Shown here: piece by piece, positions 32,861 to 43,057 of the stretch
How positions within the stretch are numbered: position 1 is the stretch's first letter
How the letters are laid out: every line of letters begins with the position of its first letter
Assembly (NCBI RefSeq): GCF_019511445.1
Contig: NZ_JAEUAN010000011.1
Location: 124,001 to 188,000, forward strand
Source of the DNA: Aliirhizobium wenxiniae
GTDB lineage: Bacteria; Pseudomonadota; Alphaproteobacteria; Rhizobiales; Rhizobiaceae
DNA length: 64,000 bases
Direction of reading: 5' to 3'
Translations under genes and position numbers: made by a program
The notes under the pieces: model-generated
Told to the model about the DNA's origin: nothing
The model's input: the letters and a program-made list of their open reading frames with translations, nothing else
Database searches by the model: none

Positions 32861-33793
32861 TCATCCTCTCATCAGTCTTACGATATGCATGCCGGCGGAT
32901 TCTGCCAGTCCTTCCAGATCATAACCACCCTCAAGCAGGCTGACGACCCGGTTGTTGGCATATTTCCCAGCAATTTCCATCAGTCGCCCGGTTGCCCAGT
33001 CGAAATCGTCGCCGACAAGGTTGATCTGCGCTAGCGGATCGCGGTGATGTGCGTCGAAGCCTGCCGAAATGATGATGAAATCCGGACGAAAATCGTGAAG
33101 CCGCGGCAACACGCGGTCCTTGAATGCATCGCGAAAATGATCGCTGCCGTCATTGGGCGAAAGCGGTGCGTTGACGACGGTGTTCTTCGCACCCGTCTCG
33201 TTCTTCGCGCCCGTGCCGGGATAAAGCGGCATCTGATGAGTGGAGCAGAACAGCACCGACGGATCGTCCCAGAATATGTCCTGCGTACCGTTGCCGTGAT
33301 GCACGTCCCAGTCGATGATCGCGACACGCTCGACGCCATAGGTCTGCTGGGCATGGCGCGCCGCGATCGCCGCATTGTTGAACAGGCAGAAGCCCATCGC
33401 TTTGGATTTTTCCGCATGGTGGCCGGGAGGCCTTGCCGCGACAAAGGCATTGTCGACCGCACCGGTCATCACATCGTCGACGGCCGCCATCGCGCCGCCG
33501 ATACCGGTGAGCGCCGCCTGCAGGCTTTTCGGCCCGACATAGGTATCCGCCTCGACCTGATGGATCGTGTCCTCTTCCGGGATCTCGCGCATCACGGCGC
33601 GAAGATGCTCCTCCGGGTGTGCCAGGAGAACAGCGTCCTCGTTGGCCTGCGGGGCTTCCTTCCGCGCGAGGTCGGAAAAATTCGGATGCTGGAGCGCAAT
33701 CGCAAGCGAGCGCAGCCGATCCGGCCGCTCAGGGTGGCCTTCGGGTGCAGGATGTTCGAGAAAGATCTGGTGTTCGTAAAGGCGGGTGGTCAT
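32861..33793 (-). CDS. Histone-deacetylase-family protein (acetylpolyamine amidohydrolase type)
   Basis: 310 residues of the arginase/deacetylase fold. The core is intact: [20 protein letters not shown] contains the tandem catalytic histidines (GHH), [15 protein letters not shown] supplies zinc-binding Asp and His, and [13 protein letters not shown] the second Asp. It removes acetyl groups from polyamines, small amides or protein lysines; the substrate is undetermined. ATG 33793 is preferred over the longer in-frame start at 33844. It overlaps xseB, a common alphaproteobacterial pairing. Confidence 0.92.
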   Translation of the reverse strand: MTTRLYEHQIFLEHPAPEGHPERPDRLRSLAIALQHPNFSDLARKEAPQANEDAVLLAHPEEHLRAVMREIPEEDTIHQVEADTYVGPKSLQAALTGIGGAMAAVDDVMTGAVDNAFVAARPPGHHAEKSKAMGFCLFNNAAIAARHAQQTYGVERVAIIDWDVHHGNGTQDIFWDDPSVLFCSTHQMPLYPGTGAKNETGAKNTVVNAPLSPNDGSDHFRDAFKDRVLPRLHDFRPDFIIISAGFDAHHRDPLAQINLVGDDFDWATGRLMEIAGKYANNRVVSLLEGGYDLEGLAESAGMHIVRLMRG

Positions 33794-33925
33794 GGAACGT
33801 GTCCCCGACGGTCTGTTGCCCACGACATGGCGCATCCGCGGCATTTTTTCAAGCAGCGGCCCTTGCCCTCGGACCGGTTTGGCCGGAAAGAATAGGCGTC
33901 AAGAAATGGCTGTTCAGAGGTGAGC

Positions 33926-34324
33926 GTGGCCAAGGATACGATAAAGGCGTCGGATTTTCGCGTTGCTTTCCGCGACGTCGACATGAATAGCCAGATGTTC
34001 CGCTCGGTCTATATCGACCGCGCCGAAGAAGCCGTTGCCGCCTTCTGGCGTCGCCGCAAGGCCAGGGAAGATGATCCATTCTTCATCACCGGCAAGGTCG
34101 CCGGCACATTTCATGTGCCGCTTTCAGTCGGGGATATCGTCCACACCCATGTCGGCGTCAGCAAGATCGGCGGAAAATCGGCCGGTTTCCTTGTCCGCAT
34201 GACCCGTGGCGAAGAACCTGTCGCAGAAGTCGAGATCGTCTGGGTCGCAACAGATGGAAAGGGCGGCAGCTCAGTCGCGCTTCCGGAAGAACTGCGCGAC
34301 TGGCTCTATTCGTTTCTTGATTAA
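33926..34324 (+). CDS. Thioesterase family protein (hotdog fold)
   Basis: 132 residues from GTG 33926, with AGAGG 5 bases upstream; GTG 33920 is the alternative. The segment FRVAFRDVDMNSQMFRSVYID corresponds to the 4-hydroxybenzoyl-CoA thioesterase-like active-site strand and helix, with the acidic residue in DVD. Downstream VGDIVHTHVGVSKIGGKSAGF and EPVAEVEIVWVATD are the usual central hotdog strands. It probably hydrolyses an acyl-CoA; the substrate is unknown. It stands alone, convergent with bioY. Confidence 0.85.
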   Translation: MAKDTIKASDFRVAFRDVDMNSQMFRSVYIDRAEEAVAAFWRRRKAREDDPFFITGKVAGTFHVPLSVGDIVHTHVGVSKIGGKSAGFLVRMTRGEEPVAEVEIVWVATDGKGGSSVALPEELRDWLYSFLD

Positions 34325-34338
34325 GCCCTAGGCTCTCT

Positions 34339-34902
34339 TCATGTCCTCTGGGGCAGGAGCGGGTAACCGACCATGACGGCGCGGCCGGCAAGCGCTGCGA
34401 TCACTGCTTTCAGGATATCGCCCGGAATGAAGGCGAGTGAACCCATGAAGGCCTTGGAAAAGCCGAGGCCGGTGACCAGCGCCAGATAGCTGATGCCGCA
34501 GACGTAAAGAACGATCACGCCGCCGAACAGCGCTGCGACGAAGAAATTCACCGTCTGCACGAAGCCAGCCTGGCTGTGGCTGACGAGAAGCTGCGACAGA
34601 TAGCCGGTGGTGAGAACGGCGAATACCCAGCCGATCAGATAGCCGGTGGTCGGCGCCATGAACACGGCAAGGCCGCCACGGCCGCCGGAAAGAACCGGAA
34701 GCCCGATCGCGGCAAGCACCAGAACGAGCAGCACCGAAATCGTGCCGCGCTTGGCGCCGAGCACGACGCCTGCCAGCATCACGCCAAGCGATTGGGCGGT
34801 GATCGGAACCGGAATGAAGCCGAGCATGATCGGCGGAACGAGGCCGAGAGCCACGATAATGGCGGCAAAAAGCGCTGAAAGAACGAGGTCGCGGGTTGCC
34901 AT
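34339..34902 (-). CDS. bioY: Biotin ECF transporter substrate-binding protein BioY
   Basis: 187 residues with six membrane helices. The BioY signatures PITAQSLGVMLAGVVLGAKRGTISVLLVL and PTTGYLIGWVFA are clear. BioY binds biotin in the membrane and, with BioM and BioN, forms an energy-coupled importer. It is third in the operon bioM-bioN-bioY, read leftward and 30 bases after bioN. No biotin synthesis gene lies nearby, which fits reliance on uptake. I did not find the BioR palindrome TTATCTATAA upstream. Confidence 0.95.
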   Translation of the reverse strand: MATRDLVLSALFAAIIVALGLVPPIMLGFIPVPITAQSLGVMLAGVVLGAKRGTISVLLVLVLAAIGLPVLSGGRGGLAVFMAPTTGYLIGWVFAVLTTGYLSQLLVSHSQAGFVQTVNFFVAALFGGVIVLYVCGISYLALVTGLGFSKAFMGSLAFIPGDILKAVIAALAGRAVMVGYPLLPQRT

Positions 34903-34932
34903 GATTTGGGGTTCCTTAAGGCTTGCAATTCG

Positions 34933-35538
34933 TCACTTCTGACTGCGGATGCCGCGGGCGTCAATGGCGGCTGCAATCTCATCCGCGCTCTTGAGCGTGG
35001 TGATGATCAGCGGAACGATCAGCGATACCGGGCGCGGCTTCAGCCCGCGGGCGTAATGCGCATCCCGGATCACCTCGTAGCGGCTAAGGATTTCCGGCAC
35101 GAAACGGATGACAAGACCGATCGAAAGCCCGACATCCCGCGCTTTCAGAAGGCCCAGCCGCTCGAGCGGCATCGCCGCCCTGGTGATCACGCCGATGAAA
35201 TCACCGGTCGTAGTGGTTGCCGTGACAAGGCTAGCGAACAGCGCCAGTGCTGCCAAACGGAAAAACGCGGTCAGCCCTTCGCCCGTGCCGTTGAAAACCG
35301 CGGTAAACAGCGCAACCACGACAACGATCAGCACGAACGGGCGCATCCGGCGCCAGATCTCCGTGGCGCTGATCCGTAGCAGCACGTGGCCGGCAAGGCC
35401 TGCAAGCGCCGCACCTGCCAGAAATCCTGCATTGTCGATCATGAAGAGAACGAGGCTGATGACGGCCAACGCTGCCAGCTTCGCAGCCGCGGGCAGCCGG
35501 TGCAGAACGCTGTTGCCATCGATATGCAACGAGCGCAT
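34933..35538 (-). CDS. bioN: Biotin ECF transporter transmembrane protein BioN (EcfT)
   Basis: 201 residues with four or five membrane helices. The coupling helices of EcfT proteins are present as ARG motifs: HYARGLKPR near 160-168 and AIDARGIRSQ near the C-terminus. These contact the ATPase. RLGLLKARDVGLSIGLVIRFVPEIL is the typical cytoplasmic region. It shares one base with the bioM stop (TGATG), so the two are coupled. It functions with BioM and BioY in the cytoplasmic membrane. Confidence 0.93.
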   Translation of the reverse strand: MRSLHIDGNSVLHRLPAAAKLAALAVISLVLFMIDNAGFLAGAALAGLAGHVLLRISATEIWRRMRPFVLIVVVVALFTAVFNGTGEGLTAFFRLAALALFASLVTATTTTGDFIGVITRAAMPLERLGLLKARDVGLSIGLVIRFVPEILSRYEVIRDAHYARGLKPRPVSLIVPLIITTLKSADEIAAAIDARGIRSQK

Positions 35539-36224
35539 CAGGCTTTTGCTCCTTGCATCGCCCTGTACAGGCCGATGACTTCGCCCGGTCCGCCATCGGC
35601 TGCTATGCGTCCTTCATGAACCAGCAGCACGCGGTCCAGACCGGCTACGAGATCGAGATCGTGGCTGATAACAATGACGTCTTCCGGCAGTGTGCGGATC
35701 GTCTTTTCCACCAGGTTGCGGTTCTTCAGATCGAGCTGGTTGGTTGGTTCGTCCATCACCAGGATTTTCGGTTCGGTGACGAGCACAGAGGCAAGCGCTG
35801 CAAGCTGCAATTCCCCGCCGGAAAGCTCGTGCGCGCGCCGGTCGCCGAGATGCTTGATGCCGAAACGGTCGAGTATCGCGTCAACCGCCGCCGTCACTTC
35901 CTGCTTTGTCAGTTTCCGTGATTTGAGGCCGAGCGCGATATCTTCGCGCAAAAGCGGCAGAATGATCTGGTTCTGCGGGTTCTGGAAAATGAAGCCGCTC
36001 TGTCCACGCGCCTCGTCCTGCCTTTCGACCGTATCGAAACCGTTGACCGTCACACGGCCGGAGGATGGCTTGACCAGCCCGTTGATCATCCGGGCAAGCG
36101 TGGTCTTGCCGGAGCCGTTCAACCCGATAATGCCGACCCGCCGCCCGCCTATCGTCAGGTCGAGCGGATGGATGACGGTGCGGCCTTCGAAGCGAACCTC
36201 GACCTTTTCAAAGTGGATATCCAA
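35538..36224 (-). CDS. bioM: Biotin ECF transporter ATPase BioM
   Basis: 228-residue ABC ATPase. Walker A is GLNGSGKTTLARM (about 34-46), Q-loop FIFQNPQNQIILP, signature LSGGELQLAALASVL, Walker B PKILVMDEPTNQLDL and H-loop VISHDLDL. It energises BioN/BioY-mediated biotin uptake. It is first in the operon and divergent from the YcaQ-like gene across 109 bases. The adjacency of bioM, bioN and bioY is the main ground for calling it biotin-specific. Confidence 0.94.
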   Translation of the reverse strand: MDIHFEKVEVRFEGRTVIHPLDLTIGGRRVGIIGLNGSGKTTLARMINGLVKPSSGRVTVNGFDTVERQDEARGQSGFIFQNPQNQIILPLLREDIALGLKSRKLTKQEVTAAVDAILDRFGIKHLGDRRAHELSGGELQLAALASVLVTEPKILVMDEPTNQLDLKNRNLVEKTIRTLPEDVIVISHDLDLVAGLDRVLLVHEGRIAADGGPGEVIGLYRAMQGAKA

Positions 36225-36333
36225 ACCAGATCCTCAAAATCCTCCCGCGTCTATACCCCCCCAATGGCAACAAAGGAATTCGGAACAAAAAAAGAACATT
36301 GCAAAGGTTGCATTAAGTCCATAGTCTCCCGCC

Positions 36334-37527
36334 ATGGCTATTTTGATCGACAACGTGCAGGCACGGCGGATCTTTCTGGAACGGCAGCAGCTTTGCGCTC
36401 CGCCCGGTCGCGCGCTGGCCAAGGCCGATCTGCTGCAGCTGATCGACGATCTCGGCTTCGTCCAGGTGGATAGTATAGCCACCGTCGAACGCGCCCATCA
36501 CATGATCCTGTTTTCCCGCAACCAGACTTATCGGCGGGAGCATCTGACAGCGCTTCTCGAAAAGGATGGCGAGCTTTTCGAACACTGGACGCATGACGCC
36601 TCGATCATCCCGGCGCGGCTTTTCCGCTACTGGAAACACCGATTCCGCCGCCGCGAACCTATCCTCGCGGAACGCTGGCGCAAATGGCAGGGCGAGGGTT
36701 TCGATTCCGCTTTCGAGGAAACGCTTCGCTATATTTCCGAAAATGGTGCGATCATGTCACGCGACATGAAGGTGGAGGACCACAAGTCCGGCGGTTGGTG
36801 GAACTGGCATCCGAACAAGACGGCGCTCGAATATTATTGGCACACCGGCAAGCTGGCGATCGCAGGGCGGGTCAATTTTCAAAAGGTCTATGATCTTACC
36901 GAACGCGTCATAGCAACCCATCATCACGAACCCGAAGTCGAACATGATGAATTCATCGACTGGGCATGCCGCAGCGCGATGAAAAAGCTCGGTTTTGCCA
37001 CATCCGGAGAACTTGCCGCCTTCTGGGATATCGTCACGCCGGAAGAAGCAAAGGCCTGGGTGGCGAGCCATCGCGACGAACTGACCGAAGTGGTGATTGA
37101 GGCTGCTGACGGCAGCCGCCCACGCGCCTCCTTCGCGCTTCTCGGTTTTGCGGACCATCTCGGCGACATTCCCGATCCACCGGCGCGCATCCGGGTTCTG
37201 AGCCCGTTCGATCCGCTGCTGCGCAACCGGGACCGGGCCGAGCGCCTGTTCAACTTCTTCTATCGCATCGAGGTCTTCGTGCCCGAGCCGAAACGGCAAT
37301 ACGGCTATTACGTCTTTCCGCTTCTGGAAGGCGACCGGATGATCGGCCGGATCGACATGAAGGCGGACCGCAAGGCGGGCGTGCTCGACGTCAAGCGCCT
37401 GTGGCTGGAAAAAGGCGTTCGCGCCTCTGCCGGGCGGCTGGAAAAGCTCGACGCGGAACTGCAGCGGGTGGGCCGCTTCGCCGGTGTCGAGAAGGTCGTC
37501 TACCAACCGGACTGGCGAGGGGAGTAG
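36334..37527 (+). CDS. YcaQ/AlkX-like winged-helix DNA glycosylase
   Basis: 397 residues of the HTH_42 (formerly DUF1006) family. The N-terminal region has LGFVQVDSIATVERAHHMILFSR (about 41-63), containing the Q-X-D motif that is catalytic in characterised AlkX/YcaQ glycosylases, which excise crosslinked or alkylated bases. Repeated winged-helix domains follow, and the end carries VLDVKRLWLEKGV and the HPNKTALEYYWHTGKLAIAGR region. DNA crosslink repair is the likely role. The gene is convergent with glgB with no base between their stops. Confidence 0.88.
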   Translation: MAILIDNVQARRIFLERQQLCAPPGRALAKADLLQLIDDLGFVQVDSIATVERAHHMILFSRNQTYRREHLTALLEKDGELFEHWTHDASIIPARLFRYWKHRFRRREPILAERWRKWQGEGFDSAFEETLRYISENGAIMSRDMKVEDHKSGGWWNWHPNKTALEYYWHTGKLAIAGRVNFQKVYDLTERVIATHHHEPEVEHDEFIDWACRSAMKKLGFATSGELAAFWDIVTPEEAKAWVASHRDELTEVVIEAADGSRPRASFALLGFADHLGDIPDPPARIRVLSPFDPLLRNRDRAERLFNFFYRIEVFVPEPKRQYGYYVFPLLEGDRMIGRIDMKADRKAGVLDVKRLWLEKGVRASAGRLEKLDAELQRVGRFAGVEKVVYQPDWRGE

Positions 37528-39735
37528 TTACTTTCTCCATCTTAAAAACACCGTCGAAAGCGGTGGCAGGTCGAGCGCTACGGAGAACGGTTTTCCGTGT
37601 TCCTGAGAGCGCTGTGCCCAGGCATCCATCTGGCCGAAATTCGAGCCGCCATAGATTGCTGCATCCGTGTTGAGTACGACCTCCCAGCGCCCTTCTTCCG
37701 GCACGCCGACCCGGTAGCCGTACCGTGGAACCGGGGTCATGTTCGACATCACCAGCATATGTGACGCGCGATCCTGCGATGAGCGCAGCATGCCGTAGAC
37801 GGAGTTTTCCGCGTCATCCGCCACGGCCCACTGAAAGCCTTCGGGATGCAGGTCGCTGAATTGCAATGCCGGCTCGGCGGCATAAAGCCGGTTGAGGTCG
37901 CGGATCAGGAACTGAATACCTGCATGGTCCGGCCGATCGATAAGATCCCAGACGACGGAGCCGTCGTGATTCCACTCCGTCTCCTGGGCGATCTCCTGGC
38001 CCATGAACAGCAGTTTCTTGCCCGGATGGCCCCACATGAAGCCGTAATAGGCGCGCAGGTTGGCAAGCTTTTGCCAGCGGTCGCCCGGCATCTTTCCGAG
38101 CATCGAGCCTTTGCCATGCACCACTTCGTCGTGGCTGATCGGCAGCATGAAGCGCTCCGAGTAGGCATAGATCATTCCGAAGGTCATGCCGCCATGGTGA
38201 TGCTTTCGATAGACGGGATCATCCGAGATGTAATGCAGCGTGTCGTGCATCCAGCCCATATTCCACTTGAAATCGAAGCCCAGCCCACCGTCTTCCGGCT
38301 TTTTCGTTACGCCCGGCCATGCGGTGGATTCTTCGGCAACCGTAAAGGCATGCGGGCAGCGATCATGGATGATGCTGTTGAGATGTTTGAAGAACTCGAC
38401 GGATTCGAGATTCTCTCGCCCGCCATACTGGTTAGGTACCCATTCGCCTTCATTACGACTGTAATCGCGATAAAGCATCGAGGCGACGGCATCGACCCGC
38501 AGAGCATCCACATGGAAATGCTCAAGCCATTCCAGCGCCGAAGCGATCAGGAACCCTTTCACCTCGTTGCGGCCGAGATTGTAGATCAGGGTATTCCAGT
38601 CCTTGTGAAACCCTTCGCGTGGATCGGCATGTTCATAGAGCGCTGTCCCGTCGAAACGGGCAAGCCCCCAGATATCGGTCGGGAAATGCGCCGGCACCCA
38701 GTCGAGGATGACGCCGATACCCGCCTGATGGCAGCGGTCGATGAAATAGGCAAAATCCTCCGGCGTGCCGTAACGTCCGGTCGGGGCAAAAAGGCCGAGC
38801 GGCTGGTAACCCCATGAGCCGCCGAACGGATGCTCCATGATCGGCAGCATCTCGATATGGGTGAAACCGAGAGACTGGACGTAGGGGATAAGTCGCTGGC
38901 TGAGTTCAACCCAGTCGAGCGAACGGTTGCCTTCCTCGGAAATCCTCACCCAGGAGCCGAGATGGACCTCGTAGACGGAGATCGCGCCCTCGCGGGTGTT
39001 GTCCTCGCCCTGCTGTTTCATCCACTCCGCATCATTCCAGCGGAACGGCTTTGCCGAGGCAACGATTGAAGCGGTCAAGGGAGCTGCCTCCGATGATCGC
39101 GCCACCGGGTCGGCGCGTTGCGGCAGCAGATTGCCATGGGCATCCAGCAGTTCGAACTTGTAGCGCTCGCCATGCGTCAGCCGTGGAATGAACAGCTCCC
39201 ATATACCGGCCTGGGGGCGAAGCCGCATCGGGTTGCGTCGCCCGTCCCAGGCATTGAAATCGCCGACCACGGAAACCCGCCGGGCATTCGGCGCCCAGAC
39301 GGAAAAGCGTACGCCCTCGACTCCGTCTATCTCCATCGGTATCGCGCCGAGCGTTCGGCCAAGCTCGTAATGGGTGCCCTGGCTAATCAGATGCAGGTCA
39401 AGCTCACCGAGCAGGGGCGGAAATAAATAAGGGTCTTCCGTCTCCTGAACGGCGTCCGGCCATTCGATCCGCAGACGATAGGGCGAGGTGCTGCCCACAA
39501 GCCCGGCAAAAATGCCGACGTCATGGATCGGCTCAAGCTCCGCCATCACCCGCCCAGTCTCGCTTTCGATAACCGAGACCGACAGCGCTCCGGGAAGCAG
39601 TGTCCTGACCACGGTGAGGTCACCATATTGATGCCGTCCGAGCATGGAGAAGGGATCTCCGTGTCGCCCCTCAGCAAGCGCCTGCAGGCCTTCCTGCACC
39701 ATGCCGGTCATCAGCTCTGCGCGTTCATATCTCAT
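37528..39735 (-). CDS. glgB: 1,4-alpha-glucan branching enzyme
   Basis: 735 residues, standard length: an N-terminal CBM48-like domain, the GH13 catalytic barrel and a C-terminal beta domain. Catalytic regions are [17 protein letters not shown] (nucleophile Asp near 411), [12 protein letters not shown] (acid Glu near 467) and [13 protein letters not shown]. It creates alpha-1,6 branches. Its ATG overlaps the treS stop (ATGA), so it is the third and coupled gene of glgE-treS-glgB. In this context it branches the polymer made by GlgE; glycogen genes glgC and glgA are not in the window. Confidence 0.97.
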   Translation of the reverse strand: MRYERAELMTGMVQEGLQALAEGRHGDPFSMLGRHQYGDLTVVRTLLPGALSVSVIESETGRVMAELEPIHDVGIFAGLVGSTSPYRLRIEWPDAVQETEDPYLFPPLLGELDLHLISQGTHYELGRTLGAIPMEIDGVEGVRFSVWAPNARRVSVVGDFNAWDGRRNPMRLRPQAGIWELFIPRLTHGERYKFELLDAHGNLLPQRADPVARSSEAAPLTASIVASAKPFRWNDAEWMKQQGEDNTREGAISVYEVHLGSWVRISEEGNRSLDWVELSQRLIPYVQSLGFTHIEMLPIMEHPFGGSWGYQPLGLFAPTGRYGTPEDFAYFIDRCHQAGIGVILDWVPAHFPTDIWGLARFDGTALYEHADPREGFHKDWNTLIYNLGRNEVKGFLIASALEWLEHFHVDALRVDAVASMLYRDYSRNEGEWVPNQYGGRENLESVEFFKHLNSIIHDRCPHAFTVAEESTAWPGVTKKPEDGGLGFDFKWNMGWMHDTLHYISDDPVYRKHHHGGMTFGMIYAYSERFMLPISHDEVVHGKGSMLGKMPGDRWQKLANLRAYYGFMWGHPGKKLLFMGQEIAQETEWNHDGSVVWDLIDRPDHAGIQFLIRDLNRLYAAEPALQFSDLHPEGFQWAVADDAENSVYGMLRSSQDRASHMLVMSNMTPVPRYGYRVGVPEEGRWEVVLNTDAAIYGGSNFGQMDAWAQRSQEHGKPFSVALDLPPLSTVFLRWRK

Positions 39736-42700
39736 CGGTCAGTCTCCAGAAGTCGGGAGGCAATCGCCGAAAAACCGGCAAGCGGAAGGGGCAGCCAGTG
39801 CGGCCGGCTGCGGACCTCGTAAGCCACTTCGTAAGCGGCCTTTTCGAGCAGGAAGAGATCGAGCACCCGGTCACGGTTCTCGTTCGACTGCACCAGTGCG
39901 TCGGATTTCTCCACAGCGGTAAAATAGGCGCTCAGAAATGCCGGTTCGGCGAGTTCTATGAAGCGCGTAATCAGTTGGCGATGGCGGATATCATCTACCT
40001 CGCTTACCACCTCTCGATCCATGTCCGCCGCCGCCGCGAGATAGCTCAGCGAGCGCAATAGTCCGGCCACGTCACGCAGCGGGTTGGTCTTTGCCCTGCG
40101 CTCGACAAGCGTTTTCGTCGGTTCGCCTTCGAAGTCGATGATGTAGGCGTCGCTTTCGGCAACCAGGATCTGGCCGAGGTGGAAATCGCCATGATGGCGC
40201 GTTTTCAACGTACCACCCGTGGCTTCCGTCAACCGGCTGGCGAGCGCAGTTAGCTCATCGCGCCGGGCGATAAGCGACTTTGCGATCTCGGCAAGCTCGC
40301 CTTCCAATCCGGGAACCGTAGCTTCCAGAATGGTAAGGCTCTGGCCTATCTGGTCGGCCACGGCGCGCCGTGCCGCGGCAACATCCTCCTTCGTGCCCCA
40401 TTCGGGCTTGAAGGCCTCGTCATCGGTATTTTCGGCCAAGGCCACATGCAGCTCGCCTAGCCGCGTGCCGATCGTCCCGGCGAAATCGACCAGCGGCTTG
40501 AAATGCTCGTCAGCTGCTTCGTTTTCCAACCCGGTCACAACGATCTCGTCGATCGAGCGGCGCAGGTTTCCGAGCATCCAGTTCCACGCATCGCCCTGAT
40601 TGCGGATCGCTTTCTGCACGATGATCAGCGTGTGGCGCGTGCCATCCGGCCCGGTACGGGCGACTTCGCCCAGAAGCTGCGCCGTGTTCCGGTACCCCAC
40701 CTTGGTGAGGTGCCGCGTCATCTCCACCTCCGGATGGATACCCGGAAAGATATGGCGGATCAGCTTCACCATCGCCAGATCGCCGACGATCAGCGAACTG
40801 TTCGATTGTTCGGCGGAAAGCCAATGCACCGGCAGGTCGTCGGTAATGTCCAACCTGTCGAGATGATCCGTGCCGATGAATTCGAGCGCCCCCGTGCGGC
40901 CTGTAATGACGGCTCGTTCCGAGAGGCCACGCAGAATGGCGCGGGCGAAACTCTCATGGGCAAAACCGTCCGTGAGGAAGCCGACGCGGCGGCCTTGCCG
41001 CAACCGTGCCATCGAAAGCTGCTGGGCGAGCGCCGATGGAAAACTGTCGTCCCAAGAGACTGCGAGCGGCAGAAGATAGCTGTCCATCCTTCCTGCGACA
41101 TCCGCTTCCAGCTCGCCGAGCAATATGTTGTTGGCGAATGGCAGGGGCGTTGCCGAGACCAATGAGGCATGGTTGAGGATCTCACCCTTAGAGCCGAACC
41201 AGCGCCGCATGGTCAGATAACCCGGCAGCACCTCATTCGACATCGTCTCGGCCAATTTCGGCTGGTCGATCAGTTCCTGCAGGTCGCGGCGTACCACCAT
41301 GGTCACCATGTCCTGCACCTGTTCCGGCGGCGCCTTGCGCCAGCTCGGCCCGTCCGATTCCGGCGATAGCTGGAACCAGAAGAAACCGTAGGGCGGCAGT
41401 GTCAGCAGATAGGTCAGCTGCCCGATCGGCGGAAAGGGCGACATGCCGGTCAGTTCGATCGGCACGGAGCCTTCGAACTGCGCCAGATCCAGTTCCACGG
41501 CCTGCGGCAGGCGTGAAAGATTGGCAACGCACAGGATCGTCTCGCCGTCGTATTCGCGCAGATACGCCATGATCTTGCGGTTGCCCGGCGTCAGGAACCT
41601 GAGCGAACCGCGCCCAAAGGCCGGGTGCCGGTTGCGCAGGGCGAGCATTCGCCGCGTCCAGTTCAGAAGCGAATGGGCATCCGCGCCCTGTGCCTCGACA
41701 TTCACCGCCTCGTAACCGTAGAGCGGGTCCATCACAGGCGGCAGCACCAGGCGGGCAGGGTCGCCCTTGGAAAAGCCGCCATTGCGATCCGGCGACCATT
41801 GCATCGGAGTGCGCACCCCGTCGCGGTCGCCGAGATAGATATTGTCGCCCATGCCGATCTCGTCGCCGTAATAGATCACCGGCGTGCCGCGCATGGAAAG
41901 GAGCAGCGCATTCATCAGTTCGATCCGCCGCCGGTCGCGTTCCATCAGCGGCGCCAGACGCCGGCGGATGCCGAGATTGATGCGGGCGCGACGGTCTGCG
42001 GCATAGGTGTTCCACAGATAGTCGCGCTCCTCATCGGTCACCATTTCGAGCGTCAGCTCGTCATGGTTGCGAAGGAAGATTGCCCATTGGCAGTTATCCG
42101 GAATCTCCGGCGTCTGGCGCATGATGTCGGTGATCGGGAACCGGTCTTCCTTGGCGATCGCCATATACATGCGCGGCATCAGCGGGAAATGAAACGCCAT
42201 GTTGCATTCATCGCCCTCACCGAAATATTCGCGGGTATCCTCCGGCCACTGGTTTGCTTCGGCGAGCAACATCTTGCCGGGATGGCTTTCGTCCAGGGCG
42301 GCACGGATCTGCTTCAGGATATCATGCGTCTCGGGCAGGTTCTCGTTGTTGGTCCCCTCCCGTTCGATGAGATATGGAATGGCATCGAGCCGAAAACCGT
42401 CGATCCCGGTGTCCGCCCAGTAGCGCATGACTTCCAGCAATTCCTCCAGCACCTGCGGATTGTCGAAGTTGAGATCCGGCTGGTGCGAATAGAAACGATG
42501 CCAATAATAGGCGCCGGCAACCGGATCCCAGGTCCAGTTGGATTTCTCCGTATCGATGAAGATGATCCGGGTTTCGGGAAATTTCTGGTCGCTATCGGAC
42601 CACATGTAGAAATCGCGCTCCGGCGAGCCGGGTGGCGAATGGCGCGCTCGCTGAAACCAGGGATGCTGGTCGGAAGTGTGGTTGATGACGAGTTCGATGA

Positions 42701-43043
42701 TGACCCGGATCCCGCGTTCATGCGCAGCATCAACGAAGGCGCGAAAATCCTCCATTGTCCCATAGTCGGGGCTGATATTGCCGTAATCCGCGATGTCGTA
42801 GCCGTCATCTCGGCGCGGAGATGGGAAGAAGGGCAGCAGCCAGATCGCATTGGCGCCGAGCGAGGCGATATGATCGAGCTTTTCCGTCAGCCCCTTGAAG
42901 TCGCCGATCCCGTCGCCATTCGAGTCGTGGAACGACTTTACATGCAGTTGGTAGATGATCGCATCCTTGTACCACAGGGGGTCGTCGCCCTGTGGCTGCT
43001 GCTGGGCCATCGCATCGGTCAGGCTGTTGGTCATGAAGTCCAC
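39732..43043 (-). CDS. treS: Trehalose synthase-maltokinase fusion
   Basis: About 1103 residues with two enzymes in one chain. The first half (about 20-565) is GH13 trehalose synthase: [11 protein letters not shown] (nucleophile), [13 protein letters not shown] and [12 protein letters not shown]. The second half (about 600-1100) is a maltokinase with [25 protein letters not shown] near 949. TreS interconverts trehalose and maltose; the kinase makes maltose-1-phosphate, the GlgE substrate. GTG 43043 is favoured because GGAGGA stands 7 bases upstream; ATG 43034 is an alternative. It starts 15 bases after the glgE stop and overlaps glgB. Confidence 0.95.
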   Translation of the reverse strand: MDFMTNSLTDAMAQQQPQGDDPLWYKDAIIYQLHVKSFHDSNGDGIGDFKGLTEKLDHIASLGANAIWLLPFFPSPRRDDGYDIADYGNISPDYGTMEDFRAFVDAAHERGIRVIIELVINHTSDQHPWFQRARHSPPGSPERDFYMWSDSDQKFPETRIIFIDTEKSNWTWDPVAGAYYWHRFYSHQPDLNFDNPQVLEELLEVMRYWADTGIDGFRLDAIPYLIEREGTNNENLPETHDILKQIRAALDESHPGKMLLAEANQWPEDTREYFGEGDECNMAFHFPLMPRMYMAIAKEDRFPITDIMRQTPEIPDNCQWAIFLRNHDELTLEMVTDEERDYLWNTYAADRRARINLGIRRRLAPLMERDRRRIELMNALLLSMRGTPVIYYGDEIGMGDNIYLGDRDGVRTPMQWSPDRNGGFSKGDPARLVLPPVMDPLYGYEAVNVEAQGADAHSLLNWTRRMLALRNRHPAFGRGSLRFLTPGNRKIMAYLREYDGETILCVANLSRLPQAVELDLAQFEGSVPIELTGMSPFPPIGQLTYLLTLPPYGFFWFQLSPESDGPSWRKAPPEQVQDMVTMVVRRDLQELIDQPKLAETMSNEVLPGYLTMRRWFGSKGEILNHASLVSATPLPFANNILLGELEADVAGRMDSYLLPLAVSWDDSFPSALAQQLSMARLRQGRRVGFLTDGFAHESFARAILRGLSERAVITGRTGALEFIGTDHLDRLDITDDLPVHWLSAEQSNSSLIVGDLAMVKLIRHIFPGIHPEVEMTRHLTKVGYRNTAQLLGEVARTGPDGTRHTLIIVQKAIRNQGDAWNWMLGNLRRSIDEIVVTGLENEAADEHFKPLVDFAGTIGTRLGELHVALAENTDDEAFKPEWGTKEDVAAARRAVADQIGQSLTILEATVPGLEGELAEIAKSLIARRDELTALASRLTEATGGTLKTRHHGDFHLGQILVAESDAYIIDFEGEPTKTLVERRAKTNPLRDVAGLLRSLSYLAAAADMDREVVSEVDDIRHRQLITRFIELAEPAFLSAYFTAVEKSDALVQSNENRDRVLDLFLLEKAAYEVAYEVRSRPHWLPLPLAGFSAIASRLLETDR

Positions 43044-43057
43044 GGCGCATTCCTCCC

